From NCBI GenBank assembly GCA_038501195.1, contig JBBPUQ010000008.1:538001-602000 (forward strand): a DNA stretch of 64,000 nucleotides, written 5' to 3'. This document shows positions 14,166 to 26,385 of this stretch, piece after piece (position 1 is the stretch's first letter; every line of letters starts with the position of its first letter). A program made the translations under genes and the position numbers. The notes under the pieces are model-generated. The model made no database searches and was not told the origin of the DNA. It worked only from the letters and a program-made list of their open reading frames with translations. Source of the stretch: Nemania diffusa (lineage: Eukaryota; Ascomycota; Sordariomycetes; Xylariales; Xylariaceae).

Positions 14166-17100
14166 AAACTAAAGTTTATTTTAACTATTTAAAAAAACAA
14201 TAAATTTTTAAAAACTTTTAAACAAATTAATTAATTTTGATATATTAAAATAATATAACTAATTTTTAATAATAATATATTTATTATTAACTATAAAAAA
14301 ACTAAATAATAAATATAGTTTATTAAAAATAAATTAGTAAAGCTTGTTTTATAAATATAAATAAACTATAAATAAAATAAAATATATTAATAGTTTTAAA
14401 ATTTTTAAAGTTTATTTAAAAATTATATAAAGTATATTTATATAGTAGAATATATTATAAATAATAATAATAAGTTTTATTATAATATTTTTAATAATAA
14501 AAAACTTTTTATTTTTAATATTTATAAAAAGTTCAAGTTTATTTATAAAAACTTTAAAAAATATAACAAATAATAGCAATATATAATTATTAATAAAACT
14601 ATATATAATAATATAGTTGAAAAAATAATAATTAATATTAAATATTTTATTATTTATAATAAAACTTTTTAAATAACTTTTGTTTTTTTTATTAAAAATA
14701 AAAAAAAATATAGTTTAAATATAATAAATTAATAACTTTTAAATAATTTTAAATAAAAATAAATATTTATAAAAAAACTATATATTAAAAGTTCAAATAT
14801 TATATTTTATAATTAAATATTGTTTAAAAAATTGCAAAAAAGTTTAAAAATATAACAAACTTTTTTAAATAAAGCATTTATTTTTTATATATTTAAATAG
14901 TTAAACTAAAAAAAAAAACTAAATAATAAAAGTAAATATAATTTATTAAAAAGTTAACTTTTAAAATGTTATATTTTGTAAAATTATAAATATTTATAAA
15001 AAAAAAATTATAAACTTAAAAAATTAAATCAAAGTTTTTTAAAACTAAATTATAGCTATAATAATTATAATATTAAAGTTTATATTAGTAGCTTTTATTA
15101 ATAATTTAATTTTTGTTAAAATAATTTAATAGTAAAAATAAAAACAAAAAAATACTTTAAGTTTTAAAATTATTAATAAAGCTTTTATAATTATTAAAAA
15201 GAAAACTAAATTATTAATTAAAATAGCTAATTTATTAATATTTATTAATAATAAATTAATAAAAAATAAAACTAAAGTTTAATTTAAATATTAATTTATA
15301 TTATTAAAAAACAAATTAATTAAAAATACTAATTATTATAATTAAAATTTAAAAAAAATTAACTATATTATTAATTAAATAAAAAGTTTTATTTTTAAAA
15401 ATATTATAATATTTATTATAAATAATTATAAAAAAAAACTTATTTTAAAAACAAATATTAAAGTTTTAAATTATTTATTTATTTATTATTATAACTTTAA
15501 TAAATATAAAAAAGTACAAATTAAATATTAAAATTTTAAAACATAAAATTTTAATAAATTTATATAATTTAATATAAAATTAATTAAATAAATTAAAATT
15601 ATTTAAATTAATTTAATAAACTTTAAAAAAAATTTATATAATAAATTATTAAAACAAATTAATAAACTATATATTAAAAAACTATATAACAATTAAATAA
15701 TATTTATTAATTTTTGTAACTATATTTAAATATATAATTATTAATAATATAAAAACTTTATTATTTAAAAAATATAACAAAAAAATTTTTTTTTAAAAAC
15801 AATTAAATAAAAAAAAAATTTAAAGCTTAAAAAAAAAAAAAAACTTGCAAAATTAAATTTATATTAAAAAAATAGCTTTAAATATTTAAATATTTTAATT
15901 TTAAATATAGCTTTAAATAATTATTATATTTATATTAAAATTTTATTTAATTAAATAAAAGTTTTAATTTTATAAATATAATATTTTATATATTACAATT
16001 AAAAATATAAAAATAATAACTATTTTTACAAATTTAATTTTAAATAATTTAATATAATTTATATTAATATTATTTTTATTTAAAATATAAAATTTAAATA
16101 AGTAAAAACTACATTAAAAAAAAAACTAAAAAATATTATTTAAAATAACTAAATTTTTATTTTAAATAAATTTATATATTAATATTAAATATAAATAAAT
16201 ATAAAAAAATATTATTTAATTTTTTATAAAAACTATTAAAAAAAAACTTTTTTTTTATAAATTATATAATAGTAAATAATAAATTTATTTTATTAATAAA
16301 AATACTAGTTAATATAAAAATAAATATATATTTATTAATTAAATTAAATTTTGCTATAAAAATTTTAAAATATTTAAAATTAAAAACAATTATTAAATTT
16401 ATATTATTTTAAATAGCAAATTATAATAAAAAAGTTATATAAACTATTAATATTATTTTAAAAATATATTTTTATATATAAAACAAAATAATTTTAAATA
16501 TATTTTTATTAATAATAAATATAAAATATAATATTATTATAAAAAAAAAATATTTAAATTATTATAATATATTAATAAATAATAAAAAAAAGAAATTATT
16601 ATTTTTTAATAATTAAAAATTAAAATATTAAATTTTTAAAATTTTAATAAATAATATAAAAAATTTAATTATTAATTTTAATTATTAGTAAAATATAAAT
16701 TATTAATAAAAGTTAATAAATATAAAAAATAAAAAAAAAAAAAATAAGCAAATAAATTAAATATATTAAAAAAAAAGCAAAATAAAAAAAATATAAAAAT
16801 TAAACTTAAAAAAGTTTACTTTTATATTAATAAGTTTAAATATTAAAAAAAATAAATAAAAGTTATATAAAAAAAACTTTTAACTATTTTTTAACTGTTT
16901 ATTTTAATATTATATTTTTTTCGAGCTAATTTTAATATAAATAAAAACTATTTATAATAAAAAATATAATATATAAAACATATATTATAAACTAAAGTTT
17001 ATAAAAATAATTTAAATTTATATATTTTTTTTATAAAAAAAAAATATAAAAATTATAAACTAAAAATAAAATATAATTAATATAGTTTATATTAATTATA

Positions 17101-20100
17101 AAAAAATATAATTAAATAATATAAATATTAATTAATTTAAATTAATATTATTAATATAATAAAATTTAATATAATAATAAAATAAAAAAATACTGTTTTA
17201 TATAATATAATTTTATTATATAAATTAAATCAAATAATTTTTTAAAAAAAATATAAAAAATTAATAAAAAATAAAAAAAAGTTAATAAAAACAATATTAT
17301 ATATAGTTTTTAAAAAATATTATAAATATTTTAATATATTTAATAAAGTAGTTTTAAATAACTTTTTGTTATATTATTTAAATATTAATTATTATATTGT
17401 TATTAATAAATTTTTTAAAGCTTTTTTAAAATATAATATATTATATAAAATATTATTAAAAAAAACAAAAATATATTAAAAATATATTAATAATAATTTA
17501 ATAAAAGATTTTATTAAATTAATAATAATATTATAAATAATATTAGTTTTATTTATTAAAAAAAAAATAGTTTTTTATAACTATATATAAATTATAAAAA
17601 ACTAAATTTAATTATTTAAAAAAATAAATATTTTTTATTTTTAATTAATAAAACTTTAGTTAAAATATTTTAAACTAAAATTTATATAAAATAAAATATT
17701 TAATAAATTTTTTATTATATTTAAATATTTAAAAAAAATAAATTATTAATAATTTTTTAAATAAAATATAAAGTTTATTAATTTAAAATATTTTTATTTA
17801 AATTAATAAACAAATTAACAATATTTTAATATTATATAAATAATATATTAAAAAATAATTTAAATGTTTTTTATATAATATATATTAATAATATATTAAT
17901 TTATTTTAATAATAAACTAAAATATAAATATTATATTAATAAAATATTAATTTATTTAAAAAAAACTAAATTATAAACTAATTTTAAAAAATATAAATTT
18001 TATATAATAAAAATTAAATTTTTAAAGTTTATTATAAAAATATATAAAATAAAAATTAATTTAAACAAAATAAAAATTATATATTACTAAGATTTATTTT
18101 ATAATAAAAACAAAAATATATTTTAAAAAAATATAGTTATTTTTAAACTTTTGAAATTTTTATAAAAAATTTATAAAAAAATATAAATAAATTATAAAAC
18201 TATTTATTAATTTTATATATATTAATATATTATTTTAATAAATTTAAAAATATTAAAAAATATTTAAAATTTTATAAATAGTTTTAATAAATATATTTAT
18301 TTTATAGTATTTTTTTTATAATATTAAAACTATAATAAAAATTAATTTTTTTAATAATATAATATTAAATATATTATTTTAAAACAACAGTTTAAAAAAT
18401 TTATAAAAATTAATTGTTTTTTTTTTAAAAATATTTTATAATATAAAATTTAATTATAAAATATATAATAAAAAAATATTAGCAGTTATAATAAAGTTTT
18501 TATATTAAAAAGTAAAATTAATTAATATATAATATTTTTTTATAATTTTAATAAATTATATAGTTTTAAAATATTTTAATATAAAAAAAATATTAAATTT
18601 TTAATAAACAAAATAAATAAAATTTATAAATTATTATTATTTTATAATTATATATTATTTAAATTTAAAAAATATTATTATTAATATTTTTTTAAAACTT
18701 TTAAAAATTATAAAAATATAAAAAAAAAAAAAAAATAAATAAAAAATAATAATTTTATTTAAACTAATAACTTTTTTTAATAAAACTTTATAAAAATTTA
18801 TAATAATATATATATTAAAAAATAATATTATATTTTTGTTAATTTTTAAAATATTATTAATTAATTTAGTTTTAAAAATTAATAAAATTAATAATAGTTT
18901 AATTAAATATAAAAAAAAAGCTTATATAAATTAAAATTTAAATTAAACAATATTAAATAATTTAATATTATATAAAAAATATTTAATAATATTAAATATT
19001 AACTATTTATATATTAAATTAATTAAAAAAATATATATTTAACTAATTATAATATATTTAAAAAAAAATAAAACAAAAGTTTTAATAATTTAAAAATATT
19101 AATAATTTAAAATTTATAAAAAAATAAATTAATATATAATAAATTGTTTATATAAAATAATTAAAGTTTTAAAAAATAAAACATTAAAAAAATTAAAACT
19201 TTTAAATATATTAAAATATATATAATAATATATAATAATAAACTTTAAATATTTTTTTTTAAATAATAATAAAAATAATATAATTTTTTATATAATTAAT
19301 AAATTATTTAAATTTATATAAATTATAATTTATAAAAATATAATAATTATAAAATAAATTATAAAAATATATTATAATAAATTATATTAAATATATAATT
19401 AATTAAAAAGTTTTATTAATAATTATAATTTTTAATTTATAATTAAATTTATAAATAAATTGTTTTAAATATATAAAATAAAATTAAACTTTTTTTTTAT
19501 TAATTATAAATAAATTATTAAATAAATAAAAATTATATATTAATAAATAAATTAAAAGTTATAACTTTTTATTAACTATTTTTAAAAAAATTAATTTAAA
19601 ATATTATTAATATTAAATATAATATAAATATTATTATTATATAAATTATTAAAAAGTTTATTTTTATATAAAATATTAATTAATTAAATTATAAAAATAA
19701 TATTTAATTAAAAAGCTAAAATAAAAAAATTAATATTTAAATTAAAAAAAAAAAAAAAAAAATTATAAAAAAATATAAAATTTTATAATTAAAATATATA
19801 AATATATAATAATAATAAAATAACAAATATTTTAAATTTAATAAAAAATAATTAATTAAATTAATAAATATTAATAAAATTTTAACTTTTTAATAAAAAA
19901 TTAAATATATATTTTATAAAAAAAAAAAAAACAAATAAACTAATTTAATAATAAATTAAATTATTTAATAATAAACATATATTATAAAATTATTAATAAT
20001 AATAAAAAAAATATTTTTAAATTTTATTTATTAAATTTTTAAAAAAACTTTTAATAATTTTATATAAATTAATTATATAAATATTTAAAAAATTTATTTT

Positions 20101-20675
20101 TAAAATAAAATTTTAAATGTTTAAAAAAAAAAGTTATAAATTTTAAATATAATAAAAAAAAATAAAAAGTTAAAAAAGTTTTATTATTATATATTAAATT
20201 AAATAAACTTTATTATAAAATAATTTAAAAAAAATAAAATTATAACAATTAATAATATTTAATAAATATTTTAAAAAAAATTTTTATATATATATAAAAA
20301 TTTTATAATTAAAACTTTAATATAAAAATTTTTTTTATAAAATTATTAAAATAAAAAAAAATAATATAAAAAAAAACATTTATAAAAAAATATTTTAATA
20401 ATAATAAAATAAATATAATAAAAAAACATTATATATATAAAAAATAAAAAAGTTTTTAAATATATATATAATATTATATAAATATTAATAATATTATTAA
20501 ATTAATTATTAATATAATAAAAAAATAATAAAAATTAAAAGTTTTTATATATAAATTAATTATATATAACTAAAAATATTTTTTTACTATTTAAAAATAT
20601 TAATTTTAAAAACTTATAGTTTAAATATTTAATATAATAAAAATTTAAATTAAACTTTTTTTATATAAAAAAAAT

Positions 20676-20985
20676 TATTATAAATTATATTTATATTTAA
20701 ATAAATAAATTTTAAAAATAATTAATATATATAATATAATTAATAAATAATTAAAATAACTAAATAAATTTTATTATTTATTTAAAACAATAAATTTATT
20801 AAAAATTAAATAAAATAATAAATATAAAAAAAAAAAAATAATAAATAAAAAAATATTTATATAAATATATTAATTTAATTTAAAAAGTTAAATTTATTTT
20901 TTAATTTTTTTAATTTTAGTTTTTTTTTTAAAATATATAATATTATTTAGTTTTTAAACTTATTATTAATATTATATTTATTATA
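20676..20985 (+). repeat. 3' LTR of Gypsy element
   Basis: 310 bp direct repeat of 13,856-14,165, colinear without net length change. Its differences are G-to-A and C-to-T. It is preceded by an A-rich tract that would be the decayed polypurine tract. Confidence 0.85.
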
Positions 20986-21324
20986 ATTAAATTTTAAACT
21001 ATTAAATATATATATATATAATTAATTAATAGTTTTTTGTAAATTTAAAGCAGTTTTAATTATATAATAATTTATTATTAAAAAAATAGTTTAATTTTAT
21101 TTAAAAGTTAATAATTAATATTATTTATAAATAAAATAATTATTTAATAAATTATTAATTAATTATAAATAAAGTAATAATTCTTTATTTAATTTATTAT
21201 TTATTAATTATTTTTAATTAATTTTTTTTTATTTCTTTTTAAATATTTTTTGTTGTTTTTTTAATAAAAAAAAAGCTTTTCTTTTCTTAGGTAAGCTAGG
21301 TGATACCCTGTTTTTAAACCTACT

Positions 21325-21398
21325 TATTCAGCCACGTACACAGCCACTTCCCTAGCCATTTACCTAGCCATTTACCTAGCCACTGACTTAGCCACTTA
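21325..21398. repeat. 12 bp minisatellite, about six units
   Basis: Successive 12 bp units based on TAGCCATTTACC (variants TAGCCACTTACA, CAGCCACTTCCC). It sits right at the edge where AT isochore 1 gives way to normal DNA. The following 21,400-21,770 has ordinary composition with ACC-rich short repeats and no gene I can support. Confidence 0.75.
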
Positions 21399-21773
21399 CA
21401 TACCACCTTACCTACCAACCACCCTTCGTGGTTACTACTTTAAGCAGTGACTTTGCACTGATGTCACTATATGAAAACCGCACCTTCCATAGCTACAGGG
21501 GCCCTGGTTTACCTACCTTTCCCACCTGCAGGGTTAGCTAGTTCTCTTCCTCTCATCTTTACACTTTGGTCCATAATAAACAACTGCTTTTTGCACTCTA
21601 GCTCTTTTTCCAACCGCCTTACCAACCACCCTTTAACTTGATCAATCCAGTCAATAGATTCAGGCAAGTCAGTCAATTAAGCGTTTTTTGCGATCAATTC
21701 AGGTAAAACAAGTCAAGAGGCTATTATTTGACTGACTTTACCTGTGGGTAGCGCTGTTGATAACGACCTCTAT

Positions 21774-22309
21774 ATGATGAACCAAGATGTTTTCGGCCTG
21801 TTAATTACAGGATCATCTGATCGCATACGTTTCGATGAAGCATATGACAATTATGCATTGAATCGTGATAATTTTAATCATGGCCGGAGGGAGTATATGG
21901 ATCCGGCGTGGGACATCACTAGGAGACGCCCCTCCAGAGATTAGAATGACCACTAGGGATGGATCGTAGATCGGATCCAAGGTGGCTCTTTCGACGAAGA
22001 TTCAGTGAACGAGCTAGCCGATTGTGCGGAAGAGGCCGCTCGGAGAGCCGAAAGGTAAATGTCTAAGATACAGCGATTTTGGGGGTCGGTTGCTAACGGG
22101 GTATTAGCCATGCTACTGCACGTGTCCACGTTTTGAGGGACCCAATACTAATTTGGGGGTACCGGGACCTCGATGACCTCAGATACCACGAGCATCTTGC
22201 TAGAGACGCTTGGAGGAACGTTCAAGAGTTCAAGACACGGGCTTCAGTTTTACGCGGTGCAGCCATTGCTCTCCATTCTGCCGGTGTAGTCATCAACAGC
22301 ACCCACTAG
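21774..22309 (+). pseudogene. Small hypothetical gene with two in-frame TAG stops
   Basis: The frame opens with two consecutive ATGs at 21,774. It runs to an intron at 22,055-22,107 (donor GTAAAT, branch GCTAAC, acceptor TAG), and a second exon 22,108-22,309 ends at TAG. The frame is broken only by TAG at 21,942-21,944 and 21,954-21,956. Both would be CAG (Gln) if a RIP-type C-to-T change at CpA is assumed. The intact version would be about 160 residues, acidic and Arg-rich, with a helical Glu/Ala/Arg stretch before the intron and no domain I recognise. It converges on the NLR gene, 3' ends 450 bp apart. Alternatively a short intron removes both stops, but I found no convincing donor in phase. 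The upstream start is uncertain, since a possible intron acceptor lies at 21,752. Confidence 0.45.
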
Positions 22310-22758
22310 GTCACAAGTGGGCTGGCGAAGGAAAACCCACATAACCCGAGGAAAAGAGCACTCGTTAAACACTGCGAAGGAAAACGTACATAACCTCCGA
22401 CGCGGTCCAGGTCTCGAGGCCGGACGTTTGATGGCTCCCTGACCAAATCGGCTAACGTCGACGATGAGTTCGCACTTCTACGTAGTGTCGACGATCAACT
22501 TCTTGCTATAAGGTAGCCATTAACAGCAAGAAGGCTAAGACGAACTTAATCTTTCACCTGAATTCAATGATGGTAGGTCACATGTGGCGGATGGAGGAAT
22601 CAGAAATCGGCATACTCAACATCAACACGGGCATTTCAAACTCACTTCCTAATAATTATGGGTTATCGCCATGTCTCCTCCCTCCATGTTAGAGTATATA
22701 TTTGTTATATGAATCTCAGAAGCGGAAATGATATCATTATCACATCATACCAACAATT
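22310..22758. other. Intergenic region between convergent genes
   Basis: No gene seen. It contains a duplicated motif (GCGAAGGAAAAC followed by ACATAACC) at 22,325 and again at 22,374, 49 bp apart. A 9 bp GTCGACGAT direct repeat lies near 22,457 and 22,487. The region probably holds the 3' UTRs of both neighbours. Confidence 0.5.
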
Positions 22759-25700
22759 CTATAAAATGATACAACCCTCCTGAGTCTTGCGGGTAGAGGC
22801 ATGGCGCTTCTTCCTTCGGTTGTGTTTAGGACGGGGAGCACTTGGCCCCTCAAAGCGTAGTGTTTCGGTTTGAAATCCTGCCCTATATAACACTTCCAGG
22901 CACTGTTCTCTTACGGCCAATGTTGTTGTATTGGTCCTCCCACCTCGTTCGAGTAACATGGATATCGATTGATAATATGAGTCAAGGTGCTCAAGGGGTG
23001 CTTCACGAACAAACGCGAGTATCCAGTCGACCGCCGTTCTATTTTCCCAGTCTGGACCATTCACGTCGGCGCCTTTGTCTAAAAGCAAATTGATAAAATG
23101 CGGGTCTCGACAGAGAGCATGTAAGGGCGTACAATACGCATCACCTCTCTCATTATTATGAGTACACGAGACCCTGATATTAACTTGTTGTCCATAGTCG
23201 AGAAGGAATAGGAAAATATTAATAAATGTGTTGTTGTCCTCAAGAGCAGCTATTTTACGTACAACCTGTTCGAATGCCCTGGGATCTTTATCGGGAGTGA
23301 ATCCATTCTCTAATAAGAGACGAGCAATCGTAAAGGAATCCTGGCCCATATGACGTCTTTCAGCATCGAACAGTCTATGGTTGAAAAACGCATTACTCAA
23401 AAGCTCCTCGTGCGAGTCTTGAAGTATACTTGGTGTAGAAATCAATGATTCTTTGATATAAAGACTGAGACCTGCGTAGGCGGCGTATCCTAGGGGGCCA
23501 CTAATCTTATCATTTGCAATCGCCTGGAAATGACCCGGAGGGACACTGTCTAGAAACACCTTAATACTTCGACCAGTAGTATGTTCCGCGCTCCTTAGAT
23601 GCAATTCATGAAATGGTTCGGAATGAGGGGGAATACTTAGGAGGTGACTACTCTTGGCGAAGTATCCCATAAATGCCGCCTTTCCAATGAAAGTATGGCC
23701 ATTCTCAGTCGTAATCTTAGCTTGCTCTCCAAGAACTGACGTCTTGAATTGAAGGGCTTTCACAAAATCTTCGACTGTCTGATGAAAGACTTGTATGTAT
23801 TCCGTGTTCCAGCCGTCGTCCACAACTTCAACCAAGCCGCCAGTGTATTCTTTTAATTTTTTGGTTGCAAATTTAGCGAAAGACGTTTCCTTTGTTTGCC
23901 GGAACGCGGCCTGCCGTGCGTTGTATCCTTCTTGGAAAGTCGTGGTATTGGAGACAAAAACAGCAAGCAGAACCTCCTCCGTCGTTACCTTCCTGGTTGA
24001 TCTTACTATAACTTCCAAGGCAGCATATGCCTTCCACCTGTTGGTATATGGAATACGCTTAATGATTTCGGCATAATATTCGTCTAGTTCTGTGGGAAAG
24101 GCATTAAGGTGCTCTTGTAAGGCGTTTTTCGACAGCTGTGCCTTCTTTGTAGCGTCTGTGAGGTCTCTGATCACTAGTTTCACCCATAAGAACACGCCAT
24201 TTGCACGAGAAACAATATTCGGTACTAGCTCCTGGAGAATATTGTCCGATTGGTCCCCTATGCAACCCAGGCAATAGTCTCGAATGTCTTCCTGAGTGAA
24301 CTTTTGGATACTAAAACCGAGGGTATTCCGAAAGGCAGTTGTGAAAATCTCCCAAGGGCGACTGGAGAAACAAACTTTGATCGTCTTCGTCTGGGATGGC
24401 TGAATTTCTTCTAGGTCCTTCAAGAATGAACAGAGAAACTCTAGTTGTCCGTCGTATTCGTCGAGAGCATCGAGAAACAAACAAAGGCGCAATGGTATCT
24501 CGTCCTGAAATACGATTTTGCGAAAGCTTTTCTCAAGATTACTCAAGCTCCAGCGTTCTTCTGAGTCATAAAATTCGAGGAGCAAGCGGCCGAGGTCACT
24601 TCGTTCGGAGACGATCTGAAAGAGGATACTTTGAAGCAGGCCCGCGAATGATTTTTGTAACGTATTTCCACGGTGGTGGAAGAAGAACGCCGCACGAACC
24701 ATCTTGTCTTTCTTCCAATCATCAAGCAATTCATGAGTTCGAGGATCTTGGTATATGAACTTCATCAATGTGGACTTCCCAGAGCCAGGCTTGCCATTGA
24801 TCCAGAAAAGGCCCGTCCCTGATTGGAGCCAATACGTAAATTGCGTTTCCTTTAGATCATATATCCAATCAAAGGTATTTTGAAACCTTTCTTCAACCTC
24901 TCCTAGTCGTCGGTTTTCATCTGGCGTGCGTAACGATTCCGTTAGGTGTTTTAATTTTACCTCGTCTGTTCTGCTATCTACGCCATCTTTTGTTACTCAA
25001 TATGACCAATAATTAAATGGAACTACTTACCGGTCGTTAAAACTGGCCGCTGAGCAGTGTTGCTTACGTCTGCTGATTTATTTGCCCCTTGTTGGAAGGA
25101 ATCCTTTAGCGAAATAATCTGTTTCAATGCGTGTATTATGGCAGTGAGATCCTTGCTATTTTGAGCGAACTTGACCATGTCAGAATGGGTTTCATTGATC
25201 GGGATGACCATCTCGAGCCCCAATCTCCCCTCGATTATTCCTCGGGTGGCCGACTCGCGGGTAACCAAAATCTGTTCATGACCTGTCCTCGTCCATTTCC
25301 CTGACGAATCACACTGATTCTAGTTAGCCACTCTAGAGTCACTGACCGGACCAGAAGAAAAAGAAAAAAAAGGAAGTTGATGGTAGAGTGTTGAAGTAGT
25401 GATTCATGGACTTACAGTCACGGTGGGCGATGCCTTTGTTTCATAACACCAGTACAGCTGTGATTTTTTAAGGAATGAAATTCCATTGAATTGGTTGTCG
25501 AGTTGCCATATATATGGAGAGATGGGCGAGAGATCTGCAACAAGTTTTTCATTATATTGACCCTTCACCATTTCCATCAGGTGTGACTGTTCCATGCCAT
25601 GGTTAGGTGTACCGAAAAACACCGCTCCTTGGACTGATCGAACGATTGGGTTATCTGTTTCTAACTTATCCGTCGCGGTAACTATTGCTTGTTTCAGAAT

Positions 25701-26385
25701 GAGACCTCCTAAGCTGTGCGCCAGGAAGACGAGGGGTTTGCGGTCTGGTGACGACCAGCCATGAGCTTTGAGCTGGGAAATGAAGTCGAGTGATAAATCA
25801 TCAATAAGCTGGAATGAGGTGCGATCTTGGAGGGTTGTATCATAGCCGTAAAGAATGGGTCTAATATTGGGTAACAAGCGTGGCAACGCGTCTCGAATCC
25901 ACATGAAGGTTTTTGAGTCGCCTTTAGGTTGCCATGAACCGAAAGGGTGGCTTGCCAGTCCTGAGATCGCAATACAGCTACAAAAACCTATTAGAAACGT
26001 TGAATAACTACCGTTCGCGCAGGACTTACTCAGCTATATGCAATATCGGATCATGTAAAGGGGTTAGCCCTTTGAAATGAGTATCAAGGATCAGCTCCAC
26101 AGGCTCGTCGAGCTCATCAAGCTCGGCCGTGATATTCCACTCATCGCCGTGCCTTACAATATTCGACCCTTCCCGAGACTTCTGGAGGATGTCTTCGACA
26201 ACGAGTGCGTCTGTAAATATAAGGGTGGCGACTTTTGTGAGGTTGTACGGATTGACAGAGCATGCTAATGAAGAGATGGAGACAGTATTGGGATTAATAC
26301 CCAAAGATGTGCTCACAAGCTTGCAAGCAAGCCGTCTGTCGGCATCGATTGGAATTTGCTGCAGTCTGAAGACCTTCCGCGTCAT
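22759..26385 (-). CDS. NLR-like receptor: alpha/beta-hydrolase, NACHT, ankyrin-like tail, CaaX end
   Basis: Rebuilt as four exons: 26,385-26,030, 25,977-25,416, 25,319-25,031 and 24,986-22,759. Introns are 52, 96 and 44 bp with GTAAG donors, giving 1,144 residues in frame. An in-frame stop lies three codons before the ATG. Residues 1-118 are unrecognised. Residues about 119-400 are a PGAP1/DUF676-type serine hydrolase fold with AHSLGG (Ser207) and the FFGTPNHG strand. NACHT follows: Walker A GKPGSGKST at 467-475 and Walker B LFLDALDE around 575-579. Near 1,030-1,075 there is an ankyrin-like unit (TPLHAL, LLLDKGADVN). The last 25 residues are strongly basic and end in Cys-Ile-Ile-Leu, a CaaX prenylation box. 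Fungal NACHT proteins of this kind act in non-self recognition and regulated cell death; that role is inferred from the family. Starting at 24,768 would lose the P-loop, so it is not the true start. Confidence 0.88.

Larger units (their letters stand above)
13856..20985 (+). mobile_element. Degenerate Ty3/Gypsy LTR retrotransposon
   Basis: A 7,130 bp element bounded by two 310 bp direct LTRs (13,856-14,165 and 20,676-20,985). The insertion is flanked by a 5 bp duplication, GTTAA at 13,851-13,855 and ATTAA at 20,986-20,990, and the empty site is preserved as ATTAA at 838-842 in copy A. In one continuous plus-strand frame, 17,794-17,907 reads as a reverse-transcriptase core. Each codon is what C-to-T or G-to-A change would make of the Gypsy motif around PFGL-x-N-x-PATFQ, followed 16 codons later by Y-[IV]-DD-ILIY. 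The position, about 4 kb from the 5' LTR, fits gag-protease-RT-RNaseH-integrase order. The element is dead: stops are everywhere. Superfamily is inferred from the RT core only. Confidence 0.85.
13602..21066. repeat. Repeat copy B, split by a Gypsy element
   Basis: The left part 13,602-13,855 and right part 20,986 to about 21,066 together match copy A (589-916). The interruption falls exactly at the target-site duplication of the Gypsy element. Copy B is more AT-mutated than copy A. It predates the Gypsy insertion. Confidence 0.75.
760..21290. other. AT isochore 1 (RIP-saturated repeat tract)
   Basis: Almost entirely A and T, with stop codons in all frames and no intact gene. Identified parts are listed separately: an LTR element at 2,217-8,139, a solo LTR at 8,886-9,189 and a Gypsy element at 13,856-20,985. 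The stretches 917-2,216, 8,140-8,885, 9,190-13,601 and 21,067-21,290 hold only unclassifiable AT sequence. They are presumably older repeats, because residual G and C are too few to align by eye. Confidence 0.9.

Noticed and set aside
24543..24768. Start of the NLR gene at 24,768
   Set aside because: The frame continues upstream through the Walker A motif and three introns to 26,385, so 24,768 is an internal codon.
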